Assembly (NCBI RefSeq): GCF_008973465.1
Contig: NZ_WBXN01000004.1
Coordinates: forward strand, 248,001 to 312,000
Direction of reading: 5' to 3'
DNA from: Streptomyces sp. SS1-1
GTDB taxonomy: Bacteria > Actinomycetota > Actinomycetes > Streptomycetales > Streptomycetaceae
Length of the DNA stretch: 64,000 nt
Part shown: in pieces, positions 36,198 through 45,507 of the stretch
Numbering within the stretch: position 1 is the stretch's first letter
Layout of the letters: each line of letters starts with the position of its first letter
Made by a program: the position numbers and the translations under genes
Notes under the pieces: generated by a model
What the model was told of the DNA's origin: nothing
The model's database searches: none
What the model saw: only the letters and a program-made list of their open reading frames with translations

Positions 36198-36818
36198 ATG
36201 AACGACCGTAGCACAAACGGAGCGCGTTCCGTTTCTGATCGGGCCGGCTCTTCCCGCACACCCCGTGCGGACGCCGCCCGCAACCGCGAACAGCTCCTCG
36301 CCGTGGCGACCCGCGTCTTCATGGCGGCCGACAAGGAGCCCTCCATGCGCGCGATCGCCGCCGAGGCCGGCGTCGGCATCGCCACGCTCTACCGGCACTT
36401 CCCGACCCGCGAGTCCCTGGTCGACGCGGTCTACCAGGACCAGGTCGTCCGGCTGACCACCGGGGCCCACGACCTCCTCGGCAAGCTCCCCCCGGCTGCG
36501 GCGATGCGGCGCTGGATGGACCTGTTCGGGGAGTGGATCGCCACCAAGAACGGCATGCTCGACACCCTCCTCGCGATGGTCGAGGCGGGCGAGATCGCCC
36601 ACGCGCAGACCCGCACCGAGCTGCTGACGGCCATCACCACGATCCTCGACGCCGGACGCGCGGCGGGCGACCTGCGCTCCGACGTCACCGCCGAGGACAT
36701 CGCGGCATCGCTCATCGGCATCTTCACCGTGGCCCCTCCGTCCGGCCACGAAGCCAGGGCCGCCCGCCTCCTGGACCTCCTCATGGACGGCCTGCGCCCC
36801 ACCGGCCGAGTCGGCTGA
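36198..36818 (+). CDS. TetR family transcriptional regulator
   Basis: The 206-residue regulator has the HTH MRAIAAEAGVGIATLYRHFP and a C-terminal SBD-like domain, closely similar in type to the regulator at 23892. It is divergent from an MDR gene. A second operator copy lies inside its first codons, which suggests autorepression. Confidence 0.92.
   Translation: MNDRSTNGARSVSDRAGSSRTPRADAARNREQLLAVATRVFMAADKEPSMRAIAAEAGVGIATLYRHFPTRESLVDAVYQDQVVRLTTGAHDLLGKLPPAAAMRRWMDLFGEWIATKNGMLDTLLAMVEAGEIAHAQTRTELLTAITTILDAGRAAGDLRSDVTAEDIAASLIGIFTVAPPSGHEARAARLLDLLMDGLRPTGRVG
36215..36234. promoter_or_regulatory. TetR operator, copy 2, inside tetR
   Basis: AAACGGA, six bases, TCCGTTT repeats copy 1 with the same spacing, 40 bases downstream, within codons 6-13 of tetR. 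Confidence 0.65.
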
Positions 36819-36830
36819 GCCACCCGCGCA

Positions 36831-37155
36831 TCACGCGATCTCGCCGAGGGTGTAACTGACCGCACCGAGCAGCACGACGCCGACCGCGACGGCCGGCGCG
36901 GACACGCCGTCAGAGGATCAGGGCGTGGCCGAGGGCGAAGCAGCCGTGGCCGGCGATGAGCACGCGGCTGCGGATACGGCCGTCGAGCCGCCCGACGACG
37001 GCGCCTTGACCGCAGCCGACCATCAGGGTGTTGAGCGTGATGACGGCACCGGCCGTCCAGCCGGGCAGTCCCAGCACGTCCACGGCGTAGACCGGGATCG
37101 CGGTGTTCAGGGCGAACAAGGCGACGGCGAAGCGCAGTTGACGCGCGCACCCGCA
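36831..37155 (-). pseudogene. Decayed MFS transporter fragment
   Basis: On the minus strand, 37155-36910 encodes an MFS-like piece (for example LNTAIPVYAVDVLGLPGW and TLNTLMVGCGQGAVVGRLDG). It meets TGA after GHALIL. The homology then continues in another frame (VSAPAVAVGVVLLGAVSYTLGEIA) to 36831. A frameshift near 36907 plus missing ends marks a pseudogene. Confidence 0.7.
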
Positions 37156-37295
37156 GGCGCGGGCCCGTGCGGGCAGCTCCGGGCAAGCGGCTCAGGCCGT
37201 CTGACACCGCGTATGCCGCGCGGTTCCCGGGGCACACGGCCAGCGAGGCACGGCAGGGATGTCACCCCGTGAACCACGGAGCAGCGAGGACTCAG

Positions 37296-37703
37296 ATGAC
37301 GTATCAGACCCCGAACACCTACTCCTCCGATCCGTCGGGCGAGCCGCAGGCTCCCCGGAGCAATGGTCTGGCGATCGCGGCGCTGGTGCTGGGCATCACC
37401 GCGTGCGTTCTCTTCTGGTCGGTCATCGGCGGCGTCGTCCTGGGCCTGCTCGGTCTCGTCCTCGGGATCGTCGCCGCTCGGCGTGCCCGTGGGGGACGTG
37501 CGCGGCACCGGGGCATGGCCGTCGCGGGTGCGATCCTCGGTGGGCTGGGGCTCGTCGCGTCGTCGGTGATCGTCGCGGTCGGGGTCTCCTTCCTCACCTC
37601 CGACGAGTTCAAGGACTACAACGACTGCGTGCAGCACGCCGGCACCCGGGCCGAACGCGACCAGTGCGCGCAGGACTTCGAGCGCGACGTCAACGGGAAG
37701 TGA
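37296..37703 (+). CDS. DUF4190-type small membrane protein
   Basis: The 135-residue protein has a Pro/Ser/Gln-rich N-terminus and two TM segments (about residues 25-60 and 75-100). A short outward tail has two cysteines (NDCVQHAG and RDQCAQDF) that could form a disulfide. GAGGA precedes the ATG at 37296. Members of this family are common in streptomycetes and have no defined function. It is convergent with the GAF/PucR regulator. Confidence 0.8.
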   Translation: MTYQTPNTYSSDPSGEPQAPRSNGLAIAALVLGITACVLFWSVIGGVVLGLLGLVLGIVAARRARGGRARHRGMAVAGAILGGLGLVASSVIVAVGVSFLTSDEFKDYNDCVQHAGTRAERDQCAQDFERDVNGK

Positions 37704-37719
37704 GCCTGCGCCCGGAGAC

Positions 37720-39525
37720 TCAGACGGGCGGCGGTCCGTCGACCGCCGCTCTCAACTCGTGCAGACGCAGCGCCAGATGGAGCCGTAGTGCCGAGTCCGC
37801 CGAGCGCCAGTCCTCGCCGAGCAGGACACCGATCCGGTCGAGCCGTTTCAGCAGTGTGTTGAGGTGCACGTGGAGGGCGCGGGCCGTCTGACTGAGGTTC
37901 CCCGAGTGGGCGAAGTACGCGGCCGCCGTCGCCACCAGGCACGTCGACCGTCGGCGGTCGTACTCGAGGAGCGGGCCGAGGCTGTCGGTGAGGAAGCGGT
38001 CGAGGTCGTCGGCGCGGTCGGGGTCGAAGACGAGCGCGTACATCGCGTACTGCCGTGTGCTGACCCCGCGGTCGGTCTCGCCGAGTGCGCGCATGACCTT
38101 GAGGCAGCGCAGCGCGAGCGCGTGGGAGCGGGACCGTTCCTGGCCGGCGATCCGGTCGCAGACCACGAGGGCGGGTGCGCCGAGGGCTCGGCGCAGGGCG
38201 TGGTGCAGGGTGCCGGCCAGGTCGTTCTCGTCGTCGGCGCGGAGCAGCATCGTGGCGCGGCCGAGGTATTCGCCCGCGAGCCCCGACCATGCGGAGGACA
38301 GGGGCTTGAGCTGCCGGATGATGTCGGTGGCGGATCGTCCGGGGCACTCGACCACGACGAGGGTGTCGAGGTGGTCGACGTCGACGCCGCGGGCCAGGGC
38401 CCTGTCGCGTTGGGCGGGATGGAGCGGCGTGGGGGACATCAGCTCCATGAGCAGCTCGCCCCGGACCCGTTCCTCGGCCTCGACCCGGGCGTCCCGCATG
38501 AGGATGAGCAACCCCATGATCTGTGCGGAGCGTTCGAGCATCCGTACCTCCGCCGCTTCCGGGGCGGCCCGGCGTGCCAGGGTCAGGAAGCCGAAGTGGC
38601 TGCCGCCGGCCCGCGCGGCGATCACGCTGCGGAAGGTGCCGTCCCGGCCCTGCGCCGACGCGCACCGGCCGGTGGTGCGGGCCTCCTCGCGCAGCCGGCG
38701 TCCCAGGTCCTCGTCGCCGTCCTCCCCCGGTTCTCCTGGGGGCCGGACCGCGAGGACCCTGTCGTCGCGGTCCTGGATGGTGACCGTGCCCTGGAGCTGT
38801 TCGACCAGGAGCTGGGCGATGTCGCCGGGTCCCCCGCCGGATAGCACCACATGGGTCAGCGCCTCGTGCACGGCGGCGGCGCGTTCCAGCGTGGTGACCT
38901 GCTCCTCGATCGTCCGGTAGGCGTCCTCGAGGCGCCGTAGCGAGACCCGGGTCTGCTCGTAGAGACGGGCGTTGTTCAGGGCGACCGCGGCATGACTGGC
39001 GAAGGCGCTGAAGAGCGCCACCTCGTCCTTCTCGAAGGGCCGTTCGGTGCGGTCGGCGGCGAAGAGCGCGCCGATGGCCTGCTCCCCCACGAGGAGCGGG
39101 ACGCCCAGGAGGGCAGTGAGCCCTTCGCGGGGGACGAGCAGGTCGAAGGTGGGGTCGTGCGGCAGGGCTTGCGCCTTGCGGTAGTTGCTCACCCAGAACG
39201 GCGCCTTGTGTTCCAGCACGCGCCCGCCCAGGCCCCGCCCCCGGGGGACGCGCGCGGACGAGAACTCCGACGAGATCGTGCCGGCGGACGCCTTGAGCGT
39301 GAGATAGCCCTCCGCGTCCAGCAGGGACAGGTAGACGAAGTCACTGCCGATGAGTTCGTGGGCGTGCCGGACGATGGACCGCAGCACCTCGTCGACCTCG
39401 CCCAACGCGGTCAGGGACCGGGCCGTCTGGTACAGGCTGCTCAGCTCGCGCTCGCGCCGGAGCCGGTAGGAGGTGAGTTCGCCGTCGCCGACGGGACCGG
39501 CCGTGCCGGATTCGGTCTGTTCCAT
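37720..39525 (-). CDS. GAF-domain PucR-family transcriptional regulator
   Basis: The 601-residue regulator has an N-terminal GAF domain (about residues 30-190), a short coiled-coil linker, a second sensor/GGDEF-like PucR middle region, and a C-terminal PucR helix-turn-helix (LSQTARALHVHLNTLLKRLDRIG). Similar regulators control catabolism of aromatic acids and phenols. It is divergent from the MFS, CoA ligase and esterase genes, so it probably regulates them. The ATG at 39525 was chosen; a GTG at 39537 is also possible. Confidence 0.87.
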   Translation of the reverse strand: MEQTESGTAGPVGDGELTSYRLRRERELSSLYQTARSLTALGEVDEVLRSIVRHAHELIGSDFVYLSLLDAEGYLTLKASAGTISSEFSSARVPRGRGLGGRVLEHKAPFWVSNYRKAQALPHDPTFDLLVPREGLTALLGVPLLVGEQAIGALFAADRTERPFEKDEVALFSAFASHAAVALNNARLYEQTRVSLRRLEDAYRTIEEQVTTLERAAAVHEALTHVVLSGGGPGDIAQLLVEQLQGTVTIQDRDDRVLAVRPPGEPGEDGDEDLGRRLREEARTTGRCASAQGRDGTFRSVIAARAGGSHFGFLTLARRAAPEAAEVRMLERSAQIMGLLILMRDARVEAEERVRGELLMELMSPTPLHPAQRDRALARGVDVDHLDTLVVVECPGRSATDIIRQLKPLSSAWSGLAGEYLGRATMLLRADDENDLAGTLHHALRRALGAPALVVCDRIAGQERSRSHALALRCLKVMRALGETDRGVSTRQYAMYALVFDPDRADDLDRFLTDSLGPLLEYDRRRSTCLVATAAAYFAHSGNLSQTARALHVHLNTLLKRLDRIGVLLGEDWRSADSALRLHLALRLHELRAAVDGPPPV

Positions 39526-39764
39526 CGCTGCCACCACTCGCGCCGTCGGGTGGTGAATTCTTACACCCTCACCGGGTCAGCGGTGGAGGTACGTTCCATC
39601 TCTGGTCGGGCGTGCGGCGCTCTACTGTCGCCCCACGCGCTTCGTTGTCATGCACGACGCAGTCGGATGTCCCCGCACCCACGGTGATCCGGCGGTCGGC
39701 CGCCCGGCCGGTCGACCGCGCGCGATCCCCCGTCCCCGAGCCCGGCTTCCTGGGAGTGACCCGC

Positions 39765-41153
39765 ATGTCGATCCCCGTTGTCGGCGGTCCGCACGCCGCC
39801 GCGACCCGCAAAGCGATGCTGCGGCTGCTGCCGCTGCTCTGCCTGACCTACTTCATGTCCTACGTCGACCGGACCAACATCGCCCTGGCCAAGACCCACC
39901 TGCAGGCGGACGTGGGCATCAGCGCGGCCGCGTTCGGTCTGGGCGCCGGTCTCTTCTTCCTGACGTACGCGCTGTTCGAGGTGCCCAGCAATCTGATCAT
40001 GTACCGCGTGGGCCCGCGGCGCTGGATCGCCCGGATCGCTCTGTCCTGGGGCGCGGTGACGTCCCTCATGATGTTCATCTCGGACGACGTCACGTTCTAC
40101 ATCGGGCGTATCGCCCTCGGTGCCGCAGAGGCCGGTCTGTACCCGGCGATGATGTTCATGATGACGCGCTGGTTCGCGCAGAAGGACCGGGCCACCGCGA
40201 TCGGCTTCATCTACCTGGCGCCCACGCTGGGTCTGCTCCTGGGCGGGCCGCTGGGCGGCGCTCTGATGGAACTGGACGACGTCGCCGGCTTCCACGGCTG
40301 GCAGTGGATGTTCCTCGTCGAGGGCCTGATCACCATGGGCATCGGCCTGGTCGTCCTGGCGCTCCTGCCCGAGGTGCCGGCCGACGCGAAGTGGCTGGCG
40401 GCGGATGAGGCGGCCGTACTGAGCGAGGGGGCCGAACACACCGCGCGGGGTGGGGAGAGCAACGGCGGGACCACCCCGGACGGCAAGGGCGCGCACACCT
40501 TGAAGGGCAATGTGGGGCAGGCGTTCGGACGGCCGTTCATCCTGCTCATCGGCGTCATCTACTTCCTGAACCAGCTCACGATGAACGGCGTGACGTTCAA
40601 CGTGCCGTCGATCATCGAGTCGCTGGACGTGAACGGTTCCTTCGTCGTCGGCCTGCTCAGCGGGGTGACCGGCATCGGCGGGACGATCGGCGTGCTGGTG
40701 ATCCCTGCGCTCTACCGGCGCTTCCCCCGCGAGTCCCTGACCATCGGCGTCCTGGCGGTGTCCCCCGCCCTGGTCGCCGCGGTGTTCCTGGCGGTCTCCT
40801 CGCCCTCCGTGCGCATCGTCCTGATCGGCGTCATGTCGATGCTGCTGTTCGGCACCCTGCCCGTCTTCTGGTCGGTCGCCATGGCCCGGATGACGGGGAT
40901 CGTGGCGGCCGCGGGCCTGGCCTTCATCAACACGGTCGGTCTGACCGGCGGTTTCGTCGGGCCGTACCTGTTCGGTCTGGCCGAGTCCGACTCCGGGGAC
41001 CCCACCTCCGGCTTCCCCATCATCATCGTCGCGTCCCTCGTCGCGGGCGGACTCGCGGTGGCCCTGCGCTGGGCCCTGCGACGCGAGGACCGCACGACCG
41101 CCGGTGACGACGCACCGTCCACCGTCGAGCGCGACCCGGAGGTCCTGGCGTGA
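39765..41153 (+). CDS. MFS transporter of the anion:cation symporter type
   Basis: The 462-residue protein has about 12 TM segments and the ACS-family signature YVDRTNIALAKTHLQADVG near the N-terminus. ACS carriers import organic and aromatic acids such as phthalate or hydroxyphenylacetate. GGGAG lies upstream of the ATG at 39765. Its stop overlaps the next GTG start by four bases, coupling uptake to CoA activation. Confidence 0.9.
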   Translation: MSIPVVGGPHAAATRKAMLRLLPLLCLTYFMSYVDRTNIALAKTHLQADVGISAAAFGLGAGLFFLTYALFEVPSNLIMYRVGPRRWIARIALSWGAVTSLMMFISDDVTFYIGRIALGAAEAGLYPAMMFMMTRWFAQKDRATAIGFIYLAPTLGLLLGGPLGGALMELDDVAGFHGWQWMFLVEGLITMGIGLVVLALLPEVPADAKWLAADEAAVLSEGAEHTARGGESNGGTTPDGKGAHTLKGNVGQAFGRPFILLIGVIYFLNQLTMNGVTFNVPSIIESLDVNGSFVVGLLSGVTGIGGTIGVLVIPALYRRFPRESLTIGVLAVSPALVAAVFLAVSSPSVRIVLIGVMSMLLFGTLPVFWSVAMARMTGIVAAAGLAFINTVGLTGGFVGPYLFGLAESDSGDPTSGFPIIIVASLVAGGLAVALRWALRREDRTTAGDDAPSTVERDPEVLA

Positions 41154-42631
41154 CGTTCCTGCCCCCCGAGGGATTCCCCCTGTCCGAGATCCCCGGCGCG
41201 TTCGCCGCCGAGATCGGGGACACCGTGGTGGTGCGCGCCGGCACCGACACGCTGACCTGGGCGGAGCTGCACCGGGGCAGCAACCGCGTCGCGCGGGGGC
41301 TCCTGGACGCCGGGGCGGCCACCGGCCGGATCGTGGCTCTGGTGCTGCCCAACTCGACGGACCTCGTGCTCGCCGTCTTCGCCTGCTACAAGGCCGGCGC
41401 CACCCCGCAGGTCCTGTCACCGAGGATGCGGGCGGCCGAGCTCGACGCCGTCCTCGAACTGGGCGAGCCCGCCGTGGTGGTCACCGAACCGGACGGCGCG
41501 CTCGTCGACCGTTCGAGGGCGGTGACCGTCGGGGAACTGGCGGCCGGGCGGAGCGACGACGACCTCGCGCCGGTGACCGCGACGTCGTGGAAGGCCCCGA
41601 CCTCCGGGGGATCGACCGGGCGCCCGAAGATCATCCTGTCGGGCCGGCCGGCGGTCACGTCCCCGTTCGACTCGGACATGTGGGGGATCGGCGCCGGTGA
41701 ACAAGCCCTGATCACGGCTCCGCTGCACCACAACGCCCCGTTCGTCACCGCCCTGACGACGATCTTCCTCGGCGGCTCGGTGACCCTGCTGACCAGGTTC
41801 GACGCGGAGCGGACGCTGTCCGCGATCGACGAGCACGCGGTGACCTGGGTGTATCTGGTCCCCACGATGATGCGGCGCATCACGGCGCTCCCGGACGAGG
41901 TCCGCGACCGCTACGCGCTCACCTCGCTGCGCTCGGTCTGGCACTGCGCGGAACCCTGCCCCGTCTGGCTGAAGCGGACGTGGATCGAGTGGCTGGGAGC
42001 CGAACGGGTCTGGGAGCTGTACGGCGGCACGGAGGCGGAGGCCGGATGCACGCTGCGCGGCGACGAATGGCTCCGACACGTCGGGTCGGTCGGCAAGGTG
42101 ACATGGGGTCAGATGAAGCTACTGGACGCCGACGGCGCCGAGGTCACCGAACCCGGCGTCGAGGGCGAGATCTACATGCGGGTCACCCCGGGAACCCCGG
42201 CCACCTACCGCTACATCGGCTCCGAACCCACCTCACGCGACGGCTGGTCGTCACTGGGTGACATGGGACGGTTCGACGCCGACGGCTACCTGTATCTGCA
42301 CGACCGCCGCTCGGACATGATCACCGTCGGAGGCGTCAACGTGTACCCGGCGGAGATCGAGGCCGCCCTCGTCGAACACGAGCAGGTCCTCACCGCCGTC
42401 GTCATCGGCCTGCCCGACGCCGACACCGGCAACCGGCTGCACGCCATCGTCCATACGCCCCGCCAGGCCGACGTCAGCGCCGACGACATCCACGCCTTCC
42501 TCGACGGACGGCTGTCGCGCCACAAGCTGCCCCGGTCGATCGAACTGGTCCACGACTCCCTGCGGGACGCGGCGGGCAAGGTCCGGCGTTCGGAGCTGCG
42601 CGCCCAGCGCATGCCCGAGCCGAGCCGGTGA
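41150..42631 (+). CDS. AMP-dependent acyl-CoA synthetase/ligase
   Basis: The 493-residue enzyme belongs to the ANL superfamily. It has the P-loop TSGGSTGRPK, the A5 motif YGGTEAE, the SLGDMGRFDADGYLYLHDRRSD hinge region and the C-terminal catalytic lysine in AAGKVRRSEL. It activates a carboxylic acid to its CoA ester through an acyl-AMP. The aromatic-acid carrier and feruloyl-esterase neighbours suggest a hydroxycinnamate or related aryl acid, but specificity is inferred. Translation starts at GTG overlapping the MFS stop. Confidence 0.9.
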   Translation: MTFLPPEGFPLSEIPGAFAAEIGDTVVVRAGTDTLTWAELHRGSNRVARGLLDAGAATGRIVALVLPNSTDLVLAVFACYKAGATPQVLSPRMRAAELDAVLELGEPAVVVTEPDGALVDRSRAVTVGELAAGRSDDDLAPVTATSWKAPTSGGSTGRPKIILSGRPAVTSPFDSDMWGIGAGEQALITAPLHHNAPFVTALTTIFLGGSVTLLTRFDAERTLSAIDEHAVTWVYLVPTMMRRITALPDEVRDRYALTSLRSVWHCAEPCPVWLKRTWIEWLGAERVWELYGGTEAEAGCTLRGDEWLRHVGSVGKVTWGQMKLLDADGAEVTEPGVEGEIYMRVTPGTPATYRYIGSEPTSRDGWSSLGDMGRFDADGYLYLHDRRSDMITVGGVNVYPAEIEAALVEHEQVLTAVVIGLPDADTGNRLHAIVHTPRQADVSADDIHAFLDGRLSRHKLPRSIELVHDSLRDAAGKVRRSELRAQRMPEPSR

Positions 42632-42674
42632 CCCCCTCCTCGCGCACCGCTTCCCTCCGGAGGAAGGAACCCGT

Positions 42675-44327
42675 ATGAACCCCAGGACGCTGACGGGGAT
42701 CGCGCTGGCCACGGCCGGCGCCCTCCTGGCCGTCCCCGCGCAGGCGCGCCCGTCGGAGGCATCGGCCCGGAGCGCCCCGGCTCAGTGCGCGTCGCTGACC
42801 GGGACGGCCATTCCGGCGGCCGTCATCTCCCTGCCCACGCGTGGCGGCCGTGTCGCCGCCTCGTCCCCGGTGACGGAGACCGTGAGCGGGGTCAGCCTCA
42901 CCTACTGCCGGGTGGACGCGGCCCTCTCCCCCGTCGACCGCTCGGCACCCGACATCACCCTGCGCGTCGCCCTCCCCGTCGACTGGAACCGCAGATCCAT
43001 GATGTTCGGGGGCGGCGGCTACAACGGCACGGTCCCCGACGTCCGCGGCGACGTGCCCTTCGCCCCGAAGGGCGGGACCACACCGCTGGCACGCGGCTAC
43101 GCCACCTACGCCAGTGACTCCGGGCACCAGGCGGACCCGGCGAAGCACCCGATCCTCTCCCTGGACGGCTCCTTCGCCGTCAACGACGAAGCGCTGCGGA
43201 ACTTCGCCGCCGGCGACGCGCTCAAGAAGACGCACGACGCCGCCCAGTTCCTGATCCGCGCGTTCTACGGCGCCACGCCCCGGTACACGTACTTCGCGGG
43301 CGGATCCACCGGTGGCCGGGAGGCGCTCGCGATGGTCCAGCGGTGGCCCACCGCGATGGACGGCGTGATCTCCGCCTACCCGGCCTGGAACAACCTCGCC
43401 GAAGCGCTCTATCTGGGTCATGCCACACAGGCGCTGGCCCAGCCGGGGGCGTTCCCCGGCCCGGAGAAGCAGACGCTGCTGTACGAGAGCGTGCTGCGCG
43501 CGTGCGACGGCCTGGACGGGCTGAACGACCGGGTCGTCTCCCACCCGGACGCCTGCCGGTTCGATCCCGCGACCCTGCGCTGCCCGGCCGGCGCCGACAC
43601 GGGCCCCTCCTGCCTGTCGGACCGTCAGATCGCCGCGGTCCGGGCCATCTCGTCGCCGTGGACGTGGCCGTACCGGGTCGCGAGCGGCGAGCGAAGCTAC
43701 CCCGGCTTCCCCTTCCTCTCCGGCGCCGACCTGCGCACCCCGGTCCTGGGCTTCGGCACGACGGCGCCGTCCCATCCGATGCCGCTCACGAGCGGGTACG
43801 GCATGCAGTACTGGGACCAGTGGGTGAGGTACGCCCTCACCAGGGACCCCGGCCACGACTCCCTGGCCGTCGACCCGGCCCGCCCCGGCAAGTGGCTCCA
43901 GCGCATCAGCCGGCTGTCCGAACTGCAGGACGTCAACGACGCGGTCCTCTCCCCCTTCGCCCGGGCCGGCGGCAAGCTCCTGCTCCTGCACGGCGCGGCC
44001 GACGAGCTGGTCTCGCACCGGGCGACGAACGACTACTACGAGCGGGTCGCCGACACGGTGGGGCCGCACAGGACACGGGAGTTCATGCGGTACTACCTCG
44101 TACCGGGCGCCAACCACGCGAACTTCGGCAGCCCCGCCTTCGCCGCCGCCTGGGACTCCCTGACCGCCGTCGAGCGCTGGACCGAGCAGGACAGGCAGCC
44201 CGTCGCTCCGGTCGTCACCGACGCGAACGACGGCAGGGCCCGCCCCCTGTGCGAGTACCCGAGCTGGCCGAAGTACCGGGCCGGCGACCCGGACAGCGCG
44301 GGCAGCTTCAAGTGTGTCCGAAGGTGA
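42675..44327 (+). CDS. Secreted tannase/feruloyl esterase family protein
   Basis: The 550-residue protein has a signal peptide ending near QARPSEA. The tannase-family nucleophile region is FAGGSTGG with S211, the acid lies in HGAADELV and the base in PGANHANFG. The family normally carries cysteines next to Ser and His (CS-D-HC); here those positions are Gly and Ala, so it belongs to a variant group. It probably releases phenolic acids from plant polymers or tannins outside the cell. AGGAAGGA precedes the ATG. Confidence 0.87.
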   Translation: MNPRTLTGIALATAGALLAVPAQARPSEASARSAPAQCASLTGTAIPAAVISLPTRGGRVAASSPVTETVSGVSLTYCRVDAALSPVDRSAPDITLRVALPVDWNRRSMMFGGGGYNGTVPDVRGDVPFAPKGGTTPLARGYATYASDSGHQADPAKHPILSLDGSFAVNDEALRNFAAGDALKKTHDAAQFLIRAFYGATPRYTYFAGGSTGGREALAMVQRWPTAMDGVISAYPAWNNLAEALYLGHATQALAQPGAFPGPEKQTLLYESVLRACDGLDGLNDRVVSHPDACRFDPATLRCPAGADTGPSCLSDRQIAAVRAISSPWTWPYRVASGERSYPGFPFLSGADLRTPVLGFGTTAPSHPMPLTSGYGMQYWDQWVRYALTRDPGHDSLAVDPARPGKWLQRISRLSELQDVNDAVLSPFARAGGKLLLLHGAADELVSHRATNDYYERVADTVGPHRTREFMRYYLVPGANHANFGSPAFAAAWDSLTAVERWTEQDRQPVAPVVTDANDGRARPLCEYPSWPKYRAGDPDSAGSFKCVRR

Positions 44328-44353
44328 ACCGGGGGCAGGTTGAGGATCTTGAG

Positions 44354-44384
44354 GGCAGGAGCCAGTCCATGGCAGGCTCCTGCC
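44354..44384 (+). promoter_or_regulatory. Perfect hairpin covering the DinB ribosome site and start
   Basis: GGCAGGAGCC and GGCTCCTGCC form a 10-bp stem with an 11-base loop. The stem contains the likely Shine-Dalgarno (GGCAGGAG) of the DinB gene, and the loop contains its ATG at 44369. It could be a terminator for the esterase gene or a translational control element. Confidence 0.55.
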
Positions 44385-44980
44385 GCATGATCGACGACTT
44401 GGCGAAGGACCTCCTGCACGGCAGGCTGCGGCGGGACCGTGAGGCGCTGCTCTGGAAGCTCGACGGCCTGTCCGAATACGACGCGCGGCGGCCTCTGACG
44501 GCGACCGGGACCAACCTCCTCGGCCTGGTGAAACACGTGGCCCAGGTGGAGGCCAGGTACTTCGGCGAGGTCTTCGGCCGGCCTTCCCCGGAGGGGCTGC
44601 CCCACTGGCAGGACCACGACGGCAGCGATCACTGGGCGGCCGGGGACGAGACCCGCGAGCAGATCGTCGGGTTCTACCGGCGTACCTGGGAACATGCGGA
44701 CGCGACGATCAGCGGGCTTCCCCTCGACGCCGCCGGCCATGTGCCGTGGTGGCCGGACCCCCGTCCCAACACGACCCTCTTCGCCGTCCTCGTCCACGTC
44801 CTCGGCGAGATCAATCGGCACACCGGGCACGCCGACATCCTGCGCGAGGGCGTCGACGGGCGGACCGGGATGCGCTCCCAGTACGAGCAGGACGTCGACG
44901 AGGAGGCCCGGGCGGCCCACCGCGCGAAGATCGAACGGGCCGCCCGGTCGGCCGTGTCCGGGTCGTCTCACCCGGCCTGA
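44369..44980 (+). CDS. DinB/DUF664 family protein
   Basis: The 203-residue helical-bundle protein has the DinB pattern: GLVKHVAQVEARYFGEVFGR near residue 55 and EINRHTGHADILRE near 155, giving the usual metal-binding histidines. Members include mycothiol-dependent transferases and stress proteins of unknown role. ATG 44369 has a good Shine-Dalgarno but lies inside a hairpin; ATG 44387 is the alternative. Its end overlaps the convergent DUF3291 gene by 13 bases. Confidence 0.85.
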   Translation: MAGSCRMIDDLAKDLLHGRLRRDREALLWKLDGLSEYDARRPLTATGTNLLGLVKHVAQVEARYFGEVFGRPSPEGLPHWQDHDGSDHWAAGDETREQIVGFYRRTWEHADATISGLPLDAAGHVPWWPDPRPNTTLFAVLVHVLGEINRHTGHADILREGVDGRTGMRSQYEQDVDEEARAAHRAKIERAARSAVSGSSHPA

Positions 44981-45507
44981 TCGCCGGCCCTGGTCGCGGT
45001 TCCCTCCGGCGTGAACGCGCGGTGGAAGGCGAAGGCGTCCGGCGCGGGACAGCGGTCGTGGAGGGATTCCAGCCTGGAGACTCCGTCCTGCCAGGTGGGG
45101 ACCGTGCCCTCGGGGATCCACCAGAGCACGTGACCGGGGTGTCCCGTGCGCTCGAACCAGTCGTGCCGCCTGTTCAGTGCCCCGCGGTGCAGCCCGGTGT
45201 ACACGGCGTCGTAGGCGGGGCGCAGGCCTGTCCAGAGGGAGAGGGTCGCGGCGAGGGCGGTGGTGTCCGCCGTGCGGCCCTTGTCGTACCAGGCGGGTAC
45301 GGCGAACTGTCCCCACGGGCCCCAGTCCGCTCCGAAGAGCACGCCTCGGTCACCCTCGGCCGGTTCGGCGCGGGCGAGGTACCCCGGGTGCCGGCCGATC
45401 GTCCCGTAGACGGCCTCTCCGGCGGCGTAGAACTCGCGTGTGAGCGGGGAGGGATCGGCGAGCGGTGCCTTCAGGACTCCGAAGGTGTACAGCGCGAGCT
45501 GGGGCAT
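44968..45507 (-). CDS. DUF3291-like protein
   Basis: The 179-residue protein resembles the DUF3291 protein at 32563, with LALYTFGVLKAPLADP, GALNRRHDWFER and HVLWWIPEGTVPTW in the same order. The function is unknown. The last 20 residues are variable. Confidence 0.75.
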   Translation of the reverse strand: MPQLALYTFGVLKAPLADPSPLTREFYAAGEAVYGTIGRHPGYLARAEPAEGDRGVLFGADWGPWGQFAVPAWYDKGRTADTTALAATLSLWTGLRPAYDAVYTGLHRGALNRRHDWFERTGHPGHVLWWIPEGTVPTWQDGVSRLESLHDRCPAPDAFAFHRAFTPEGTATRAGDQAG

